In this document: positions 11,340 to 21,079 of the stretch, piece by piece
Layout: each line of letters starts with the position of its first letter
Position numbering within the stretch: position 1 is the stretch's first letter
Assembly (NCBI RefSeq): GCF_000143415.4
Contig: NW_003314276.1
Coordinates: 2,358,374 to 2,422,373 of the forward strand
Origin: Selaginella moellendorffii
Lineage: Eukaryota > Streptophyta > Lycopodiopsida > Selaginellales > Selaginellaceae
Direction of reading: 5' to 3'
Length of the DNA stretch: 64,000 bases
The notes under the pieces: model-generated
The model's input: only the letters and a program-made list of their open reading frames with translations
What the model was told of the DNA's origin: nothing
Databases searched by the model: none
Position numbers and translations under genes: made by a program

Positions 11340-12290
11340 TTCCTTAAAATTTTTATCCAATGCAGGATCTATGACCGAGCTTACATCAAGTTCCGTGGCC
11401 AAAACTGCCCAAACTTCCCCTACTAGATGTGATATCCCATGTATGATCATATTAACGTTTCCACCAAAGTTTTTGGAGAGATCTAACAGCTCTATTTTCT
11501 CGGCAGTGGATCAATCTGTCTGACAAAGTATTCATCAACATGAGTTGCAGCGAGTCATTGCTCTGGTTTACACCCAAACTTCTTGAAGGTGACGCTGGCG
11601 CTCCATGCATGAGGCAGACTTGGCCTCGAGCATCAAACTATCGCCGAGTCTAGTCAAGAAGTCTCTTGGGCACCTTCCATAAGGTAATTTATCCCTGGAT
11701 GTGAAATACAGCGAAGGCAACAATATAGTCCAGAGCCAACACTCAAGCTTTCTAGTTTTTATCTGTAGGCTGGACTCTCATACGATTCGACTGGATGAGT
11801 CTTTCATTATATGTTTCAAGAGATGAACTTTGATATTTCACTTAAAATTGCTTGGATTGTTTTTGTTTTGCATTTCCAGGGTCATATAAGACACAAGAGG
11901 AGGCAGCATTGCCAAAGAATCTAATAACTGCTCGGTCATGGTCATATGGAAACAATGTGTTAGATTCATAGTAATAAGCGAGTGAGGTTTGCAACTTCGC
12001 ATATGAAGACTACACTATGAGATGCCTCAGGTGATTTGTTTGCATGTCCTGATTGAGATTCTAAGACGATATTACAGTGGATCACTTTGAGCAAGGAAGA
12101 TTTTATTTCCTGCATATGGAAATCTGCGCAGTCAAGCAAGAAAAGGAAGTTCAAAGTACATACAGCTCCAAGAGCTGCATACGATAGGAAGGTGAAGGAG
12201 AGGAGGATTGATGATTGTGTGGTAAACGAAGCAATGCCACATTGCATAGGATCGGTGACTGTGTGGTAAATGAAGGGCTGCAACACGATG
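11340..12290 (+). pseudogene. AP2-domain gene fragment, copy A
   Basis: This matches exons 3 to 8 of the intact AP2 gene at 45790-47776, introns included. About 11373-11440 reads IYDRAYIKFR.QNCPNFPY followed by a stop. About 11505-11690 corresponds to exon 4, with a deletion inside NMLRNMSR and stops. About 11768 onward resembles exons 5-6 (LDS.TIRLD, and a 'cagggtcatataagacacaagaggaggcagca' block at 11877). About 12075-12290 corresponds to exon 8 (WITLSKEDFISCI.KSAQSS). The DNA-binding first exon is absent. The intron after exon 3 has a GT donor here where the intact gene has GC. Followed at once by a PPR pseudogene, the same order as at 16915-20341. Confidence 0.75.
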
Positions 12291-13427
12291 TAGATGTTGG
12301 GCTTGAGGAAGCACCAAGAATATAAGAGGAATGAACGCTGTGGGTGCAATGGACAATTCGAATTTCGACAAAGACACTTAGACTGCCAGACTCTCATATG
12401 TCATTGTCCATGAATAAATCCAGTCACAAGAGACATTGTTTCCTGGGATGCTTTACGCCAAGAATACTTCAACGCTTGCATGGCATTTTGCAGCGCATGT
12501 ATCCTCTTCTCATGCAGATTTCGAACTAAATCTTGTAACTTTTAGATGGTTACAGGAAATGGGGCATGCAAGAGGTTCTCCAGCCCGAGCCAAGCCAATA
12601 ACAAAGAAGAATCGGGGCATTCTCTGGGTGAATGAAGCGATCTTCCATCGGAGCTATGCATATATCGCCATCCACGAACCACGGTTTCGATCTGGAATGG
12701 GCATAGAGGGAATCTCGAGCCAAGAGAGCTGCCCAATTGCATCCGACTGCGCTCCTCTTCTCCGCCAGTGCTCCAAGCAATGATCCCTCTACTGGGGAAG
12801 GCGGCTCCACGCCGCCACCGCCTCGATCGCCCCACGCTCCTCTGCAATCTTCTCGTCCGAATATATGGCCGCTGCGGCTGTCTCGACGAGGCCAGATCCA
12901 AGGCCCCGGCTTCTCGTGGACGCAGCGTATGCTCATAATGGGCATCCCAACTCTCGCGCTTGCGGTGTACCGGGAGATGCTCCACAGATCCATCGACCAC
13001 GTACATGAGCGCTTGCTCGGCGCTAGGGGTTCTAGAGACCGGCAAATCCATTCACACGCGAATCCTCTCTAGCAAGCTCAAGATCGGCGCTTTCCTGGGC
13101 ATAGCATTGATCAGCATGTAGTCCATTGCGTTCTTATCGTCTTGGAACTCGATGATTCGCAAGGATGGGCCGGATCTCGCTCATCGATGTCTACGGCAAG
13201 TGCGTGGACGTGGATTGAGCAAGGGCGGTGTTTGATTCCATCGCGATCAAGAATGTTCTCTCCTGGAACGCCGTGCCGATCACATGGATTTAGAATGAAC
13301 TGCTGAAAGAATCAGAATATCCAAAAGAATCAGAATCTACTCAAAGATTCGTGCATGCGTGTCATAAAATGCACTCACAATGCCTGTGTCGAGAATGGTA
13401 AGTATTTATGCCTCTTTTCCAGGATGA

Positions 13428-14215
13428 TGAAAGTAGTGGAGAGAACACAAGGAGGAACAACTCTATATCTCAATTATGATGTAGAAACTACTACTATACA
13501 TGCCACATCATCTTTACCTTTAACACTAAAATCAAGCAATTGACCCAAGCTTGAATTTAAGCATGAATCATGCCTAAATAGTCTAAGATGATGGGCTTGG
13601 AGAGCTGATGAAAAAAGTATATGAAAAACTTATCAATCAACTACCCAAAACTTAGTTTTTGGTTTTAATCTTGCTTGCACACACTTTTGCTCATTATTAT
13701 GGCTTTTATCTTGCCACTAGCATGTGGTCTTAGTTGTGAATTAACAACCTTTCACATCTACTGTTATTAAGCACTTAAGCATCCTTCTCAATTGCTACAA
13801 ATTTTTGCAAAGAATTGCTATATAATATTCTTGACTTTTGAACAAATCCTGAAGTGGGTTGTTAAAATCTTTCAATCTCCCACTAGCTTGATTATTTGTT
13901 TACTATTATTTGTTACTCAACACCTTTGCACAGTCTGGTGCCTTAATGCAACACCTCAAGTATCTAGTGCATCTAATAAAAACTTAAAGCATTGCAAAAA
14001 GGATTGCAATCAGGAGGCTCATTTGCCACTTGGTCAGAAAATGCCATGCCCAAGATCAAGGAATTAATTGGTTTGATACCATGAAAACAGTGGAAAGATG
14101 ATCACACAAGTAGGAAAAAGTTGTGCATCTCAATTATATATAGATGGGTACATATACATAAAAACTATTGCCACATAGGCATAACTATATATGCCACATC
14201 ATCTCTACAATCCGT
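13428..14215 (-). mobile_element. Small Copia-like LTR element inserted in the PPR pseudogene
   Basis: Two similar blocks starting 'tgaaagtagtggaga' (13428) and 'tgaaaacagtggaaa' (14082) share 'tctcaattat' and 'atgccacatcatct' and look like degenerate LTRs. Just inside the right one, 14070-14081 reads on the minus strand TGGTATCAAACC, a primer-binding site of the initiator-tRNA-Met type, followed by MPKIKELIG-like codons. So the element is oriented minus and is very short, with only remnants between the LTRs. LTR outer ends and a target duplication could not be fixed. Confidence 0.5.
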
Positions 14216-14439
14216 CATAAGTCCTTGAGGCATTTTCTTTGCTGGGCAACCTTGCAAAGCCATCCGGGTGGATGCTACCATGGTGACCAATGTGCTCATC
14301 ACTATGTGGCAGCCTGTTTGATGCTAGAAGAGGTTCTCGACTCAAGCTCATCGAGAGATGTAGTGTCGTGGAATGCAATGATTGCAGCATCACTGCTGCT
14401 CGACTCAGTGTTACACTGGCTACTCTAGATTTTGGAGTT

Positions 14440-14520
14440 GTCCAAACAAATTAGCAGTATGGATGCATGATTGATCTCCTAGAACATGAGATCTCGTCAC
14501 CATCAAGACTTTTGTTACTC
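14440..14520 (+). pseudogene. Fragment of PPR2 C-terminal region
   Basis: The word 'cagtatggatgcatgattgatctcct' with flanking 'gagatctcgtcacca' matches the stretch of the intact minus-strand PPR gene coding for QQYGCMIDLLGR..ARDLVTNM (about 49590-49680). It is embedded in a pseudogene of the other PPR gene, so two different PPR sequences are interleaved here. Confidence 0.6.
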
Positions 14521-15170
14521 TCTCATAAGCTCATCTTCGAATCAAATCATACCACCCAAACATTTTCATGGCTGTATAGCATCCTTGGCATCCCACTGGC
14601 TTTGTGCTAGGGCAAGTGGAAATTAGAGCATTTGCAGCAGGGTTTAAAGCTCGAGATAGCCGAAATTTTGTTATTGGGAATTCATGGTTTGTTGCGGTGA
14701 TGATTCATGGATTCTGATCTGAATAACTCGTTGGAGAAAATTATTGTGCTTCTGCTGTATGCGTATAGACAGTACCATCACCAGCACGGGCATAGCAAGC
14801 AAGCCTTCTGACTCTTTAGTTCCATGGTGCTGGATGGCATTGCCACTGATGCTGTGACACTAGCCTCAGCGTGCAGCAGCCACTCAGCAGCGTGAAGCTT
14901 GGGTGCAATTACTTTGTGTTGTGCAACTTTGGTGAGCGGCCAACTTTAAAGCACTATATGGATCTCAGATATTCTCAGCCGAGTTGGGAGGCTTGAGGAG
15001 GCCAAGGATATGCTGAGAAGTATGCCGTTCCAGGTGGACTCGGTGTCATGGAGGACGCTGCACTGCTGATTGCATCCTGGAGCCCAGTTCCATTGGTTTG
15101 CTCTGCTGCCGGGATGAGTGATAAAGCTAAGAAGTTGAGGTACGAGCACAAGAACAAACTTTTTTATCTT

Positions 15171-15785
15171 GTAGTTGGCTTCAAAAACGAGTTACGGAAC
15201 TAAATGATGGTGACGAGAGCTGGTTTGTGGGCGAACTGATCTTGTATCTTCTCTGTAAAACGTTTTCATGTCCGAAAATATATCCTGTTTCGAGAAAGCA
15301 TGGTGTTCCAGGACATAGATAAGAACCCCTCCTGATGCCCAACCCATATCCAGAGGAAAGAAAATCAAAAAGGCAAAATAATCCTAAAAGTGGGAGAATA
15401 TTCTCTGGGATCTTTCAGAAATGGCTGTACTCCGGGTTTTGAAGAGTGCCAGAATCCTTTGCCTTGCACTTGCCCAAATCCACTGGAGAGGAAAAATGTT
15501 TGGGTCCAATGTACGTCAATTTTCCTGTATTGGCTCTACCTTTACTTTTAATTTTACCTTTCCCATTAGATATGACCCTGCCCATATGCTCTGTGGGTAT
15601 AGAATATCTTCATAATCATATATCCCTTTTGCCTCGAATGGGCTTAAAGGAATGACTAAGTTAAGTTTAGTCAGTTTATTTTAACATGGATGATTTTGGG
15701 ACATGGTGGAAGTGGAGCAGTGGTGCAGAGGGTTTGAGGGTGGCTTGATTTGCTTTGTATCAGTGTGGTAATTCTTCTTTAGATT
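15171..15785. other. No recognisable gene
   Basis: The first bases (about 15180-15225) still resemble the antisense PPR2 tail seen after the intact PPR gene ('tggcttc.aaaacgag'). The rest shows no family I recognise. Confidence 0.4.
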
Positions 15786-15789
15786 CTAA

Positions 15790-16910
15790 TATTAGAGGAT
15801 AGAGTTTGAGAATCTGCAAGTTTGTTGCTATGGATTTTACAGAGCAAGCTGTTAATCAATCATTTATGGAGGCTTGGACAATAGATAAGGTAGTACTAGA
15901 ATTCTTCAACAACAATATCCAAACCCCTAAGGTTGACATGCCTTTGGCAGACATGTATAAGTGCATTAAGAAGATGGGAGAATTCTTGAGGTGGCTAGAG
16001 TTGTATCACAAATCAAGCTTAGATTCCTGAGTATGTGGCATTGATATCCCTGCAAATGAGGCACTCAGCTAGTTACAAAAGACCTTGAAATTGATCTAGG
16101 TTCAAGAATTGTTAAATGAGGATATTGATCCTTGTCGAGGTGGTGTTTAAAGGCTGGGCTACACATTTGTGGACTTGCCTTTTGAACTAACACACCACTA
16201 TTGGCAAGGGACCTTTAGCGTCACTAAATGAATTTGAGTTTAAGCAGGAATTTGATCCTTGCTATGATGCTTCTTATGCATAATGTGAACTTCACTACTT
16301 GAAACAAGACAATTTAAGCCTAGAAAAGTATATTGAGAAATTTGGGATGTTATTGAGTCATGTGCCCAATGATTATACTAAGGGTTTGAGAAGTTTGGAA
16401 TGTTATGAATCATGTACCCAATAATTATACTGAGGAGTTCAGAAAAATCACTTTGTGGACAACTTGCACAACAATGGGATGTGAGATCATTTGAAAACTT
16501 AACAAAGTTTTTAGAAGTGTTTTTTGAACAAGCTTAGAACATAGTGGATAAGGGTGATACACATCCTTAGGACAAGGGTGCCAAACATGGGAGGAGCCCC
16601 TCCTGAGACAAGACTAGTGGCGGCAGTAGGAGGTAATTTCATTTGAAGTTTTGTGTGGAGAATGGTGGTGGCAATGGTGGTCAAGGCAATGAAAAGAAGC
16701 TTTGGATTACCAAGAAAATGCACAACTACTAGAGTTTGCCTCAGTTTGGTACCGCTCTTGCACAATAGTAGTGAGCACGAGATAGATGATTGACCACCAG
16801 CAGCCAACAACACATGGATGGGCGACCACACCCGCACACATCACTGGTCACGAGAAGTGTGGTGAGGAAGGTCATTGGAAGGTAGATTGTCCTAGAATAA
16901 GCCTTCAATT
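15790..16910 (+). pseudogene. Retrotransposon gag remnant with zinc-knuckle
   Basis: The frame starting at about 15806 gives a gag-like helical segment (TEQAVNQSFMEAW.., NNNIQTPKVDMPL). Downstream, stop-interrupted frames include YLKQDNLSLEKYIEKFG-like and PNDYTKGL-like stretches typical of gag capsid regions. About 16845-16905 reads KCGEEGHWKVDCPR, a CCHC zinc knuckle with the first cysteine lost. No protease or reverse transcriptase follows; the AP2 fragment begins right after. Gag is assigned by motif style; the family is unknown. Confidence 0.5.
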
Positions 16911-16914
16911 CTAA

Positions 16915-17420
16915 CATTGTGGTTTTCATCTTTGGTGCAGGCTGGACTCTCGTACAGTTTCACTGGGCGAGTGGTTCATTATTTATTCCAAGAGCTGAAC
17001 TTTGATATTTCATTTTTCTTTGTTTTATTTTTGTTTTGCATTTCATTTGGGGTGATATATGACAGAAGACATTGTTTCGACAGCAGCTATGATCGAGTGG
17101 TGATCAGATTCTTCAGAAGGCTAAAGCACTCAACTTTGCATGTGAAGACTACACCGATGAGATGCCACCGGTTATTTTGTTTACATGTCCTGATCGAGAA
17201 ACTAAGACGATTTTACAGTGGACCACTTTGATCAAGGAAGAGTTTATTTCGTACATACGGAATTCTGCACAGTCGAGCAAGAAAAGGAAGTTCGAGGTAC
17301 ATACAGCTCGAAAAGCTGTATACGATAAAAAGGTGAAGAAGTGGAGGATTACTGATTGTGTGGTAAACGAAGCAATGCCACACTATATCGGTGAAGACGC
17401 TGTGCAATGGACGAGTTGAA
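16915..17420 (+). pseudogene. AP2-domain gene fragment, copy B
   Basis: It matches exons 5 to 8 of the AP2 gene at 45790-47776. 'tttggtgcaggctggactctcgta' is exon 5 with its acceptor. Then comes a damaged exon 6/7 (SYDRVVIRFFRRLKHSTLHVKT in one frame). About 17162-17419 corresponds to exons 7-8, with VILFTCPDRETKTILQWTTL and FISYIRNSAQSSKKRKFEVH. The DNA-binding exons are missing. It ends 140 bases before the intact PPR gene and probably supplies part of that gene's upstream region. Confidence 0.75.
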
Positions 17421-17560
17421 TTTGGACACACTAGCTCCCATTTTCCTGGACCAGCTTTTCGATGGCTACAGGAAATGGTGCTTGCAAGAGCCCGAGCCAA
17501 GCCAATAAGGAAGAAAGAGTTCCACCAAAAAAATTAAAATAGAGGGCATTCTCTGTGTGA

Positions 17561-20341
17561 ATGAAGCGATCTTTCATCCGAGCTATGCACTTCTCGGCAT
17601 CATCCTCGAACCATGTTTTTGATCTGGAGAGAGCAGTGGAGCGAATCTCGAGCCAAGAGAGCTGCCCAATTGTGTCCGACTACGCCCCTCTCCTCCGCCA
17701 GTGCTCCAAGCAAAGATCCCTCCACTCGGGAAGGCGGCTCCACGCGCAAATCCTCCGCCACCGCCTGGATCGCCACACTCTCCTCTGCAATCTTCTCGTC
17801 CAGATGTATGGCCGCTGCGGCTGTCTCGATGAGGCCAGATCCATCTTCGACAAGACCCCGGAGAGGAACCTCTTCTCGTGGAGCATCATGATCGCAGCAT
17901 ATGCCCAGAACGGGCATCCTACTTTTGCGCTTGCGGTGTACCGAGAGATGCTCCAGCGATCCATCCACGCAATCGACAGCACCACGTACGTGAGCGCGCT
18001 CAGCGCTTGCTCGGCGCTGGGCGATCTAGAAACGGGTAAATCCATCCACGAACGAATCCTCTCCAGCAAGCTTGAGATCGACGCTTTTCTGGGCACAGCA
18101 CTGATCAGCATGTACTCCAAGTGTGGATGCCTGGAAGAAGCTCACGAGTGCTTTGATTGCGTTCTTCGCAAGGATATCGTCGTGTGGAACGCGATGATTG
18201 CGGCATTTGCCCAGAATGGGCATCCACAGCGCGCGCTAAACTTCTTCCATGCGATCCCGCGGGGTGAGCTCCAGCCCAACAATCTCACGCTGGTAAGCGC
18301 GCTGGACGCGTGCTCGGATCTGGCCGCGCTGGAGGAGGGAAGGAAGATCCACGCGCTGATCGAATCGTCGCCGGAGCTGACGCTGGGTGGGAGCATGGGG
18401 AATGCGCTCGTCAATCTCTACGGCAAATGCGGGAGGGCGATCGATGCGAGGGCCGTGTTTGATGCGCTCCGCCCGAGAACTGTGGTGTCGTGGACATCCA
18501 TGATCGCGGCCTACGCGCAAAACGGGCACAGCGATCAAGCGCTGGAGCTGTTCCAGCGGATGGACATGGCGCCCAATGGCGTGACGCTCTTGAGCGTGCT
18601 CCAGGCCTGCGTGGGAAGGCTCGATCGGCTGCGCGAGATCCATGCCACTGCGGAGTCGCGAGGATTGGCCAGGGATCTCTCGGTGGCAAACACGCTCATC
18701 GATGTCTACGGCAAGTGCGAGGACGTGGATGGAGCGAGGGCGGTGTTTGATTCCATCCCGATCAAGAACGTTGTCTCCTGGAACGCGATGATCGCAGCCT
18801 ACGCGCACAATTGGCATACCAATCCCGCAGTAGAGCTGTTCCATCGCATGGATTTGGAAGGAGCAATGCCCAACGCGATTACCTTCGTCACTGTTCTAGG
18901 CGCATGCCCGCCTTCTTCTTCTTCCACGCATATATGGAATCGGAGTCAGAATATCCCAGAGAATCAGACTCTGGATCTGAATATTCAAGGAAATCAGAAT
19001 ATGCAAAAGATTCGTGGGTTTTCCCTCGCGCTGGGCGCCCAGATCCACGAGAGGATCGTCGCGTCCGGGCTCCAATCCGATGTGATCGTCGCGACTGCGG
19101 TGCTGACCATGTATGGGCGATGCCAGCGGCTGGATGTGGCGGGGCGCGTCTTCCTGGAGATCGGCGGCGCCAAGAACGCCGTGTCGTGGAACGCGCTCAT
19201 CAACGCCTGCGTCGAGAATGGCGAGTGCGATGCGGCCTTGCGGCTGTTTTTCAGGATGATGAGCGAGCACTCCGTCCAGCCTAATGGCCTCACCTTCGTG
19301 GCGGCGCTCGAGGCGTCTTCGGCGCTGGGCGATCTGGCCACCGGCAAAGCTATCCACGAGAGAATCGTCGATCTGGCGATGGACGCCGAGACCGTGGTGA
19401 CCAACGCGCTCATAACGATGTATGGAAGATGCGGCAGCCTGAGCGACGCTAGAAAGGTTCTCGAGTCAAGCTCGTCGAGAGATGTAGTGTCGTGGAATGC
19501 GATGATCGCAGCATATGCCCAGAATGGGCATCACAAGGAGGTACTAGATCTATACTGGGCAATGCTGCTCGAAGGATACAGGCCCGTGGAGGCCACTTTT
19601 CTTCCACTCCTCGACGCCTGCTGCTGCCTCCGAGATGTCGAGTCCGAGCACCGCAAAGGCTCTCACGCAGGGAAAACGATCCACGCTCACATACGGCTCG
19701 CTGGCTTCGATGGCTCCCCGCTGCTCGACTCGGCGCTCGTCAACATGTATGGCAAGGTCGGAAACCTCGACTCCGCCATGGTGGTGTTTACACAAATGCG
19801 GGAGCGAGACGCCATCACTTGGACTGCTATGATCTCCTCGTACGCCCAGCATGGGCATAGCAGGCAAGCACTCTCACTCTTTAGTTCCATGCTGCTGGAC
19901 GGCATCGCCACCGATGCTGTGACGCTCGCCTGTGTAAGTTCGGCGTGCAGCCACTCGGGAGACGTGAAGCTCGGGTGGGACTACTTCGTGTCGAGTGTGC
20001 GCGACTTTGGCGAGCGGCCAACTTTCGAGCACTATGTGGTGATGTCGGATATGCTCAGCCGAGCTGGGAGGCTCCAGGAGGCCGAGGATTTGCTGAGAAG
20101 TATGCCGTTCCAGCCGGACTTGGTGTCGTGGAGGACGCTGCTCAGTGCGTGCTCGAATCACAACAATCCCCACGTTGGAAAACGAGTCGCCGATCGTATC
20201 CTAGAGCTGAGTCCCAGCGATCCTGCAGCATTGGTTTTGCTGTCCAACATATACTCGGCCGCAGGGATGAGTGATGAGGCCGAGAAGTTGAGGCGAGAAC
20301 ACAAGATCGGGGTTTGGAATTCGATTTGTCAATTTCATTAA
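17561..20341 (+). CDS. PPR protein, PLS class with truncated E domain (PPR1)
   Basis: This is a single-exon gene of 926 codons. PPR proteins bind organellar RNA base by base and act in editing, splicing or stability; PLS-class members are mostly C-to-U editing factors. After a basic, serine-rich N-terminus (residues 1-25, organelle targeting plausible) come roughly two dozen P, L and S motifs, with repeated words such as VSWNAMIAAYAQNGH and ALISMYSKCGCLEEA. The tail (about 820-915) is an E motif: PDLVSWRTLLSACSNHNNPH.., then LSPSDPAALVLLSNIYSAAG. The protein stops soon after in NSICQFH, with no E+ or DYW domain, so any editing role would need a partner deaminase. Residues about 451-486 are a low-complexity N/Q-rich insertion between motifs. 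The ATG at 17561 opens the frame; a second Met at codon 9 is possible. It lies after an AP2 fragment and before an antisense piece of PPR2. Confidence 0.93.
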   Translation: MKRSFIRAMHFSASSSNHVFDLERAVERISSQESCPIVSDYAPLLRQCSKQRSLHSGRRLHAQILRHRLDRHTLLCNLLVQMYGRCGCLDEARSIFDKTPERNLFSWSIMIAAYAQNGHPTFALAVYREMLQRSIHAIDSTTYVSALSACSALGDLETGKSIHERILSSKLEIDAFLGTALISMYSKCGCLEEAHECFDCVLRKDIVVWNAMIAAFAQNGHPQRALNFFHAIPRGELQPNNLTLVSALDACSDLAALEEGRKIHALIESSPELTLGGSMGNALVNLYGKCGRAIDARAVFDALRPRTVVSWTSMIAAYAQNGHSDQALELFQRMDMAPNGVTLLSVLQACVGRLDRLREIHATAESRGLARDLSVANTLIDVYGKCEDVDGARAVFDSIPIKNVVSWNAMIAAYAHNWHTNPAVELFHRMDLEGAMPNAITFVTVLGACPPSSSSTHIWNRSQNIPENQTLDLNIQGNQNMQKIRGFSLALGAQIHERIVASGLQSDVIVATAVLTMYGRCQRLDVAGRVFLEIGGAKNAVSWNALINACVENGECDAALRLFFRMMSEHSVQPNGLTFVAALEASSALGDLATGKAIHERIVDLAMDAETVVTNALITMYGRCGSLSDARKVLESSSSRDVVSWNAMIAAYAQNGHHKEVLDLYWAMLLEGYRPVEATFLPLLDACCCLRDVESEHRKGSHAGKTIHAHIRLAGFDGSPLLDSALVNMYGKVGNLDSAMVVFTQMRERDAITWTAMISSYAQHGHSRQALSLFSSMLLDGIATDAVTLACVSSACSHSGDVKLGWDYFVSSVRDFGERPTFEHYVVMSDMLSRAGRLQEAEDLLRSMPFQPDLVSWRTLLSACSNHNNPHVGKRVADRILELSPSDPAALVLLSNIYSAAGMSDEAEKLRREHKIGVWNSICQFH

Positions 20342-20610
20342 AAGCGCGTTTGCGGAGCAGGGAATGAAGACTCCCCTGCGATCGTAAGGAGTAAACACGA
20401 GCTTCGTGATCATGTCGCTTGGCTTCGAAAACAGATCGAGAATAATGGTGATGAGATCTCACGTCCCAGGAGATCGATCATTATCCATACTGCTGGTTTG
20501 TGGGGACAAATTCGAAATCCAGAGTAGCCAGCGGTCTACACTTGAAGTGTTCAGCACAGAAACAATTTGTCAGGAGGGAGCCCCAGCTGTTGGAGCTTCT
20601 TGGAGCAAGC
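20342..20610 (-). pseudogene. Antisense fragment of PPR2 3' end
   Basis: The plus strand here follows 49420-49790, the reverse of the intact PPR2 coding strand: 'gcgcgtttgcg', 'gaagactccc', 'cacgagcttcgtg', 'gtcccaggagatcgatcat', 'ccatactgctggtt', 'gtggggacaaat'. Thus a decayed 3' end of PPR2 lies tail-to-tail with PPR1, and the PPR1 stop codon falls at its edge. Confidence 0.75.
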
Positions 20611-21075
20611 ACCAAATGAACCGATGCCCATTTCGCTGTGTCATCCTTAGACGTTTTCATGTGCCCACACATTGTGCCAACTGTGACTATCCCACAGGTG
20701 TTTGCATAGACTTTCAAATGTGGCATTGGTAAATTATCTCCAAAGGTAGGTGGTATCAATGCCACATATGTAATATCTAGAAGATCAATTTATTGAACAT
20801 CATGCTAAATTTCATAAATTGCAATCTAACTTATAACACTTGATATAATCCCTTCCACTGAACAAGGAGCTCTTAGACAAACAATATATCATAAGATTGA
20901 GAAAACAAACTAATATTAAATCATCCACTTTGTACTCTATAAGTGGATGATGATGAGAGTTATAGTGATTTTGTTGTCTTATTTGTATGTAGCCTAAAGT
21001 GTTTAACATACTCCATTAAAAGAAGTGGAAGAATACTTGTTAAATATAGATCTTAAGACTTAATATTGTTAGCTC
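20611..21075. other. No recognisable gene
   Basis: AT-rich sequence between the PPR2 fragment and the retrotransposon relic. About 20640-20730 contains 'gtgccaactgtgac', faintly like the dispersed unit of the left region, but the match is too short to assign. Confidence 0.3.
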
Positions 21076-21079
21076 GTTG

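Larger units (their letters stand above)
12600..15170 (+). pseudogene. PPR pseudogene, broken paralogue of 17561-20341
   Basis: The 5' part (12600-13440) tracks the intact PPR gene almost word for word: 'atctcgagccaagagagctgcccaatt', 'ctccgccagtgctccaagcaa', 'atatggccgctgcggctgtctcgacgaggccagatcc'. It has deletions, frameshifts and stops, such as the TAG after LISM near 13120. After an inserted element (about 13428-14215) the match resumes at about 14240 (..LATLQSHPGG.. and DVVSWNAMIAA). It continues to 15170, ending in AAGMSDKAKKLRYEHKN-like sequence. A separate piece of the other PPR gene lies inside it near 14440-14520. It cannot make a full protein. Confidence 0.85.

Noticed and set aside
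18236-18844. 202-codon antisense open frame within PPR1
   Set aside because: Shadow of the GC-rich PPR coding strand; no domain and fully inside an intact gene.
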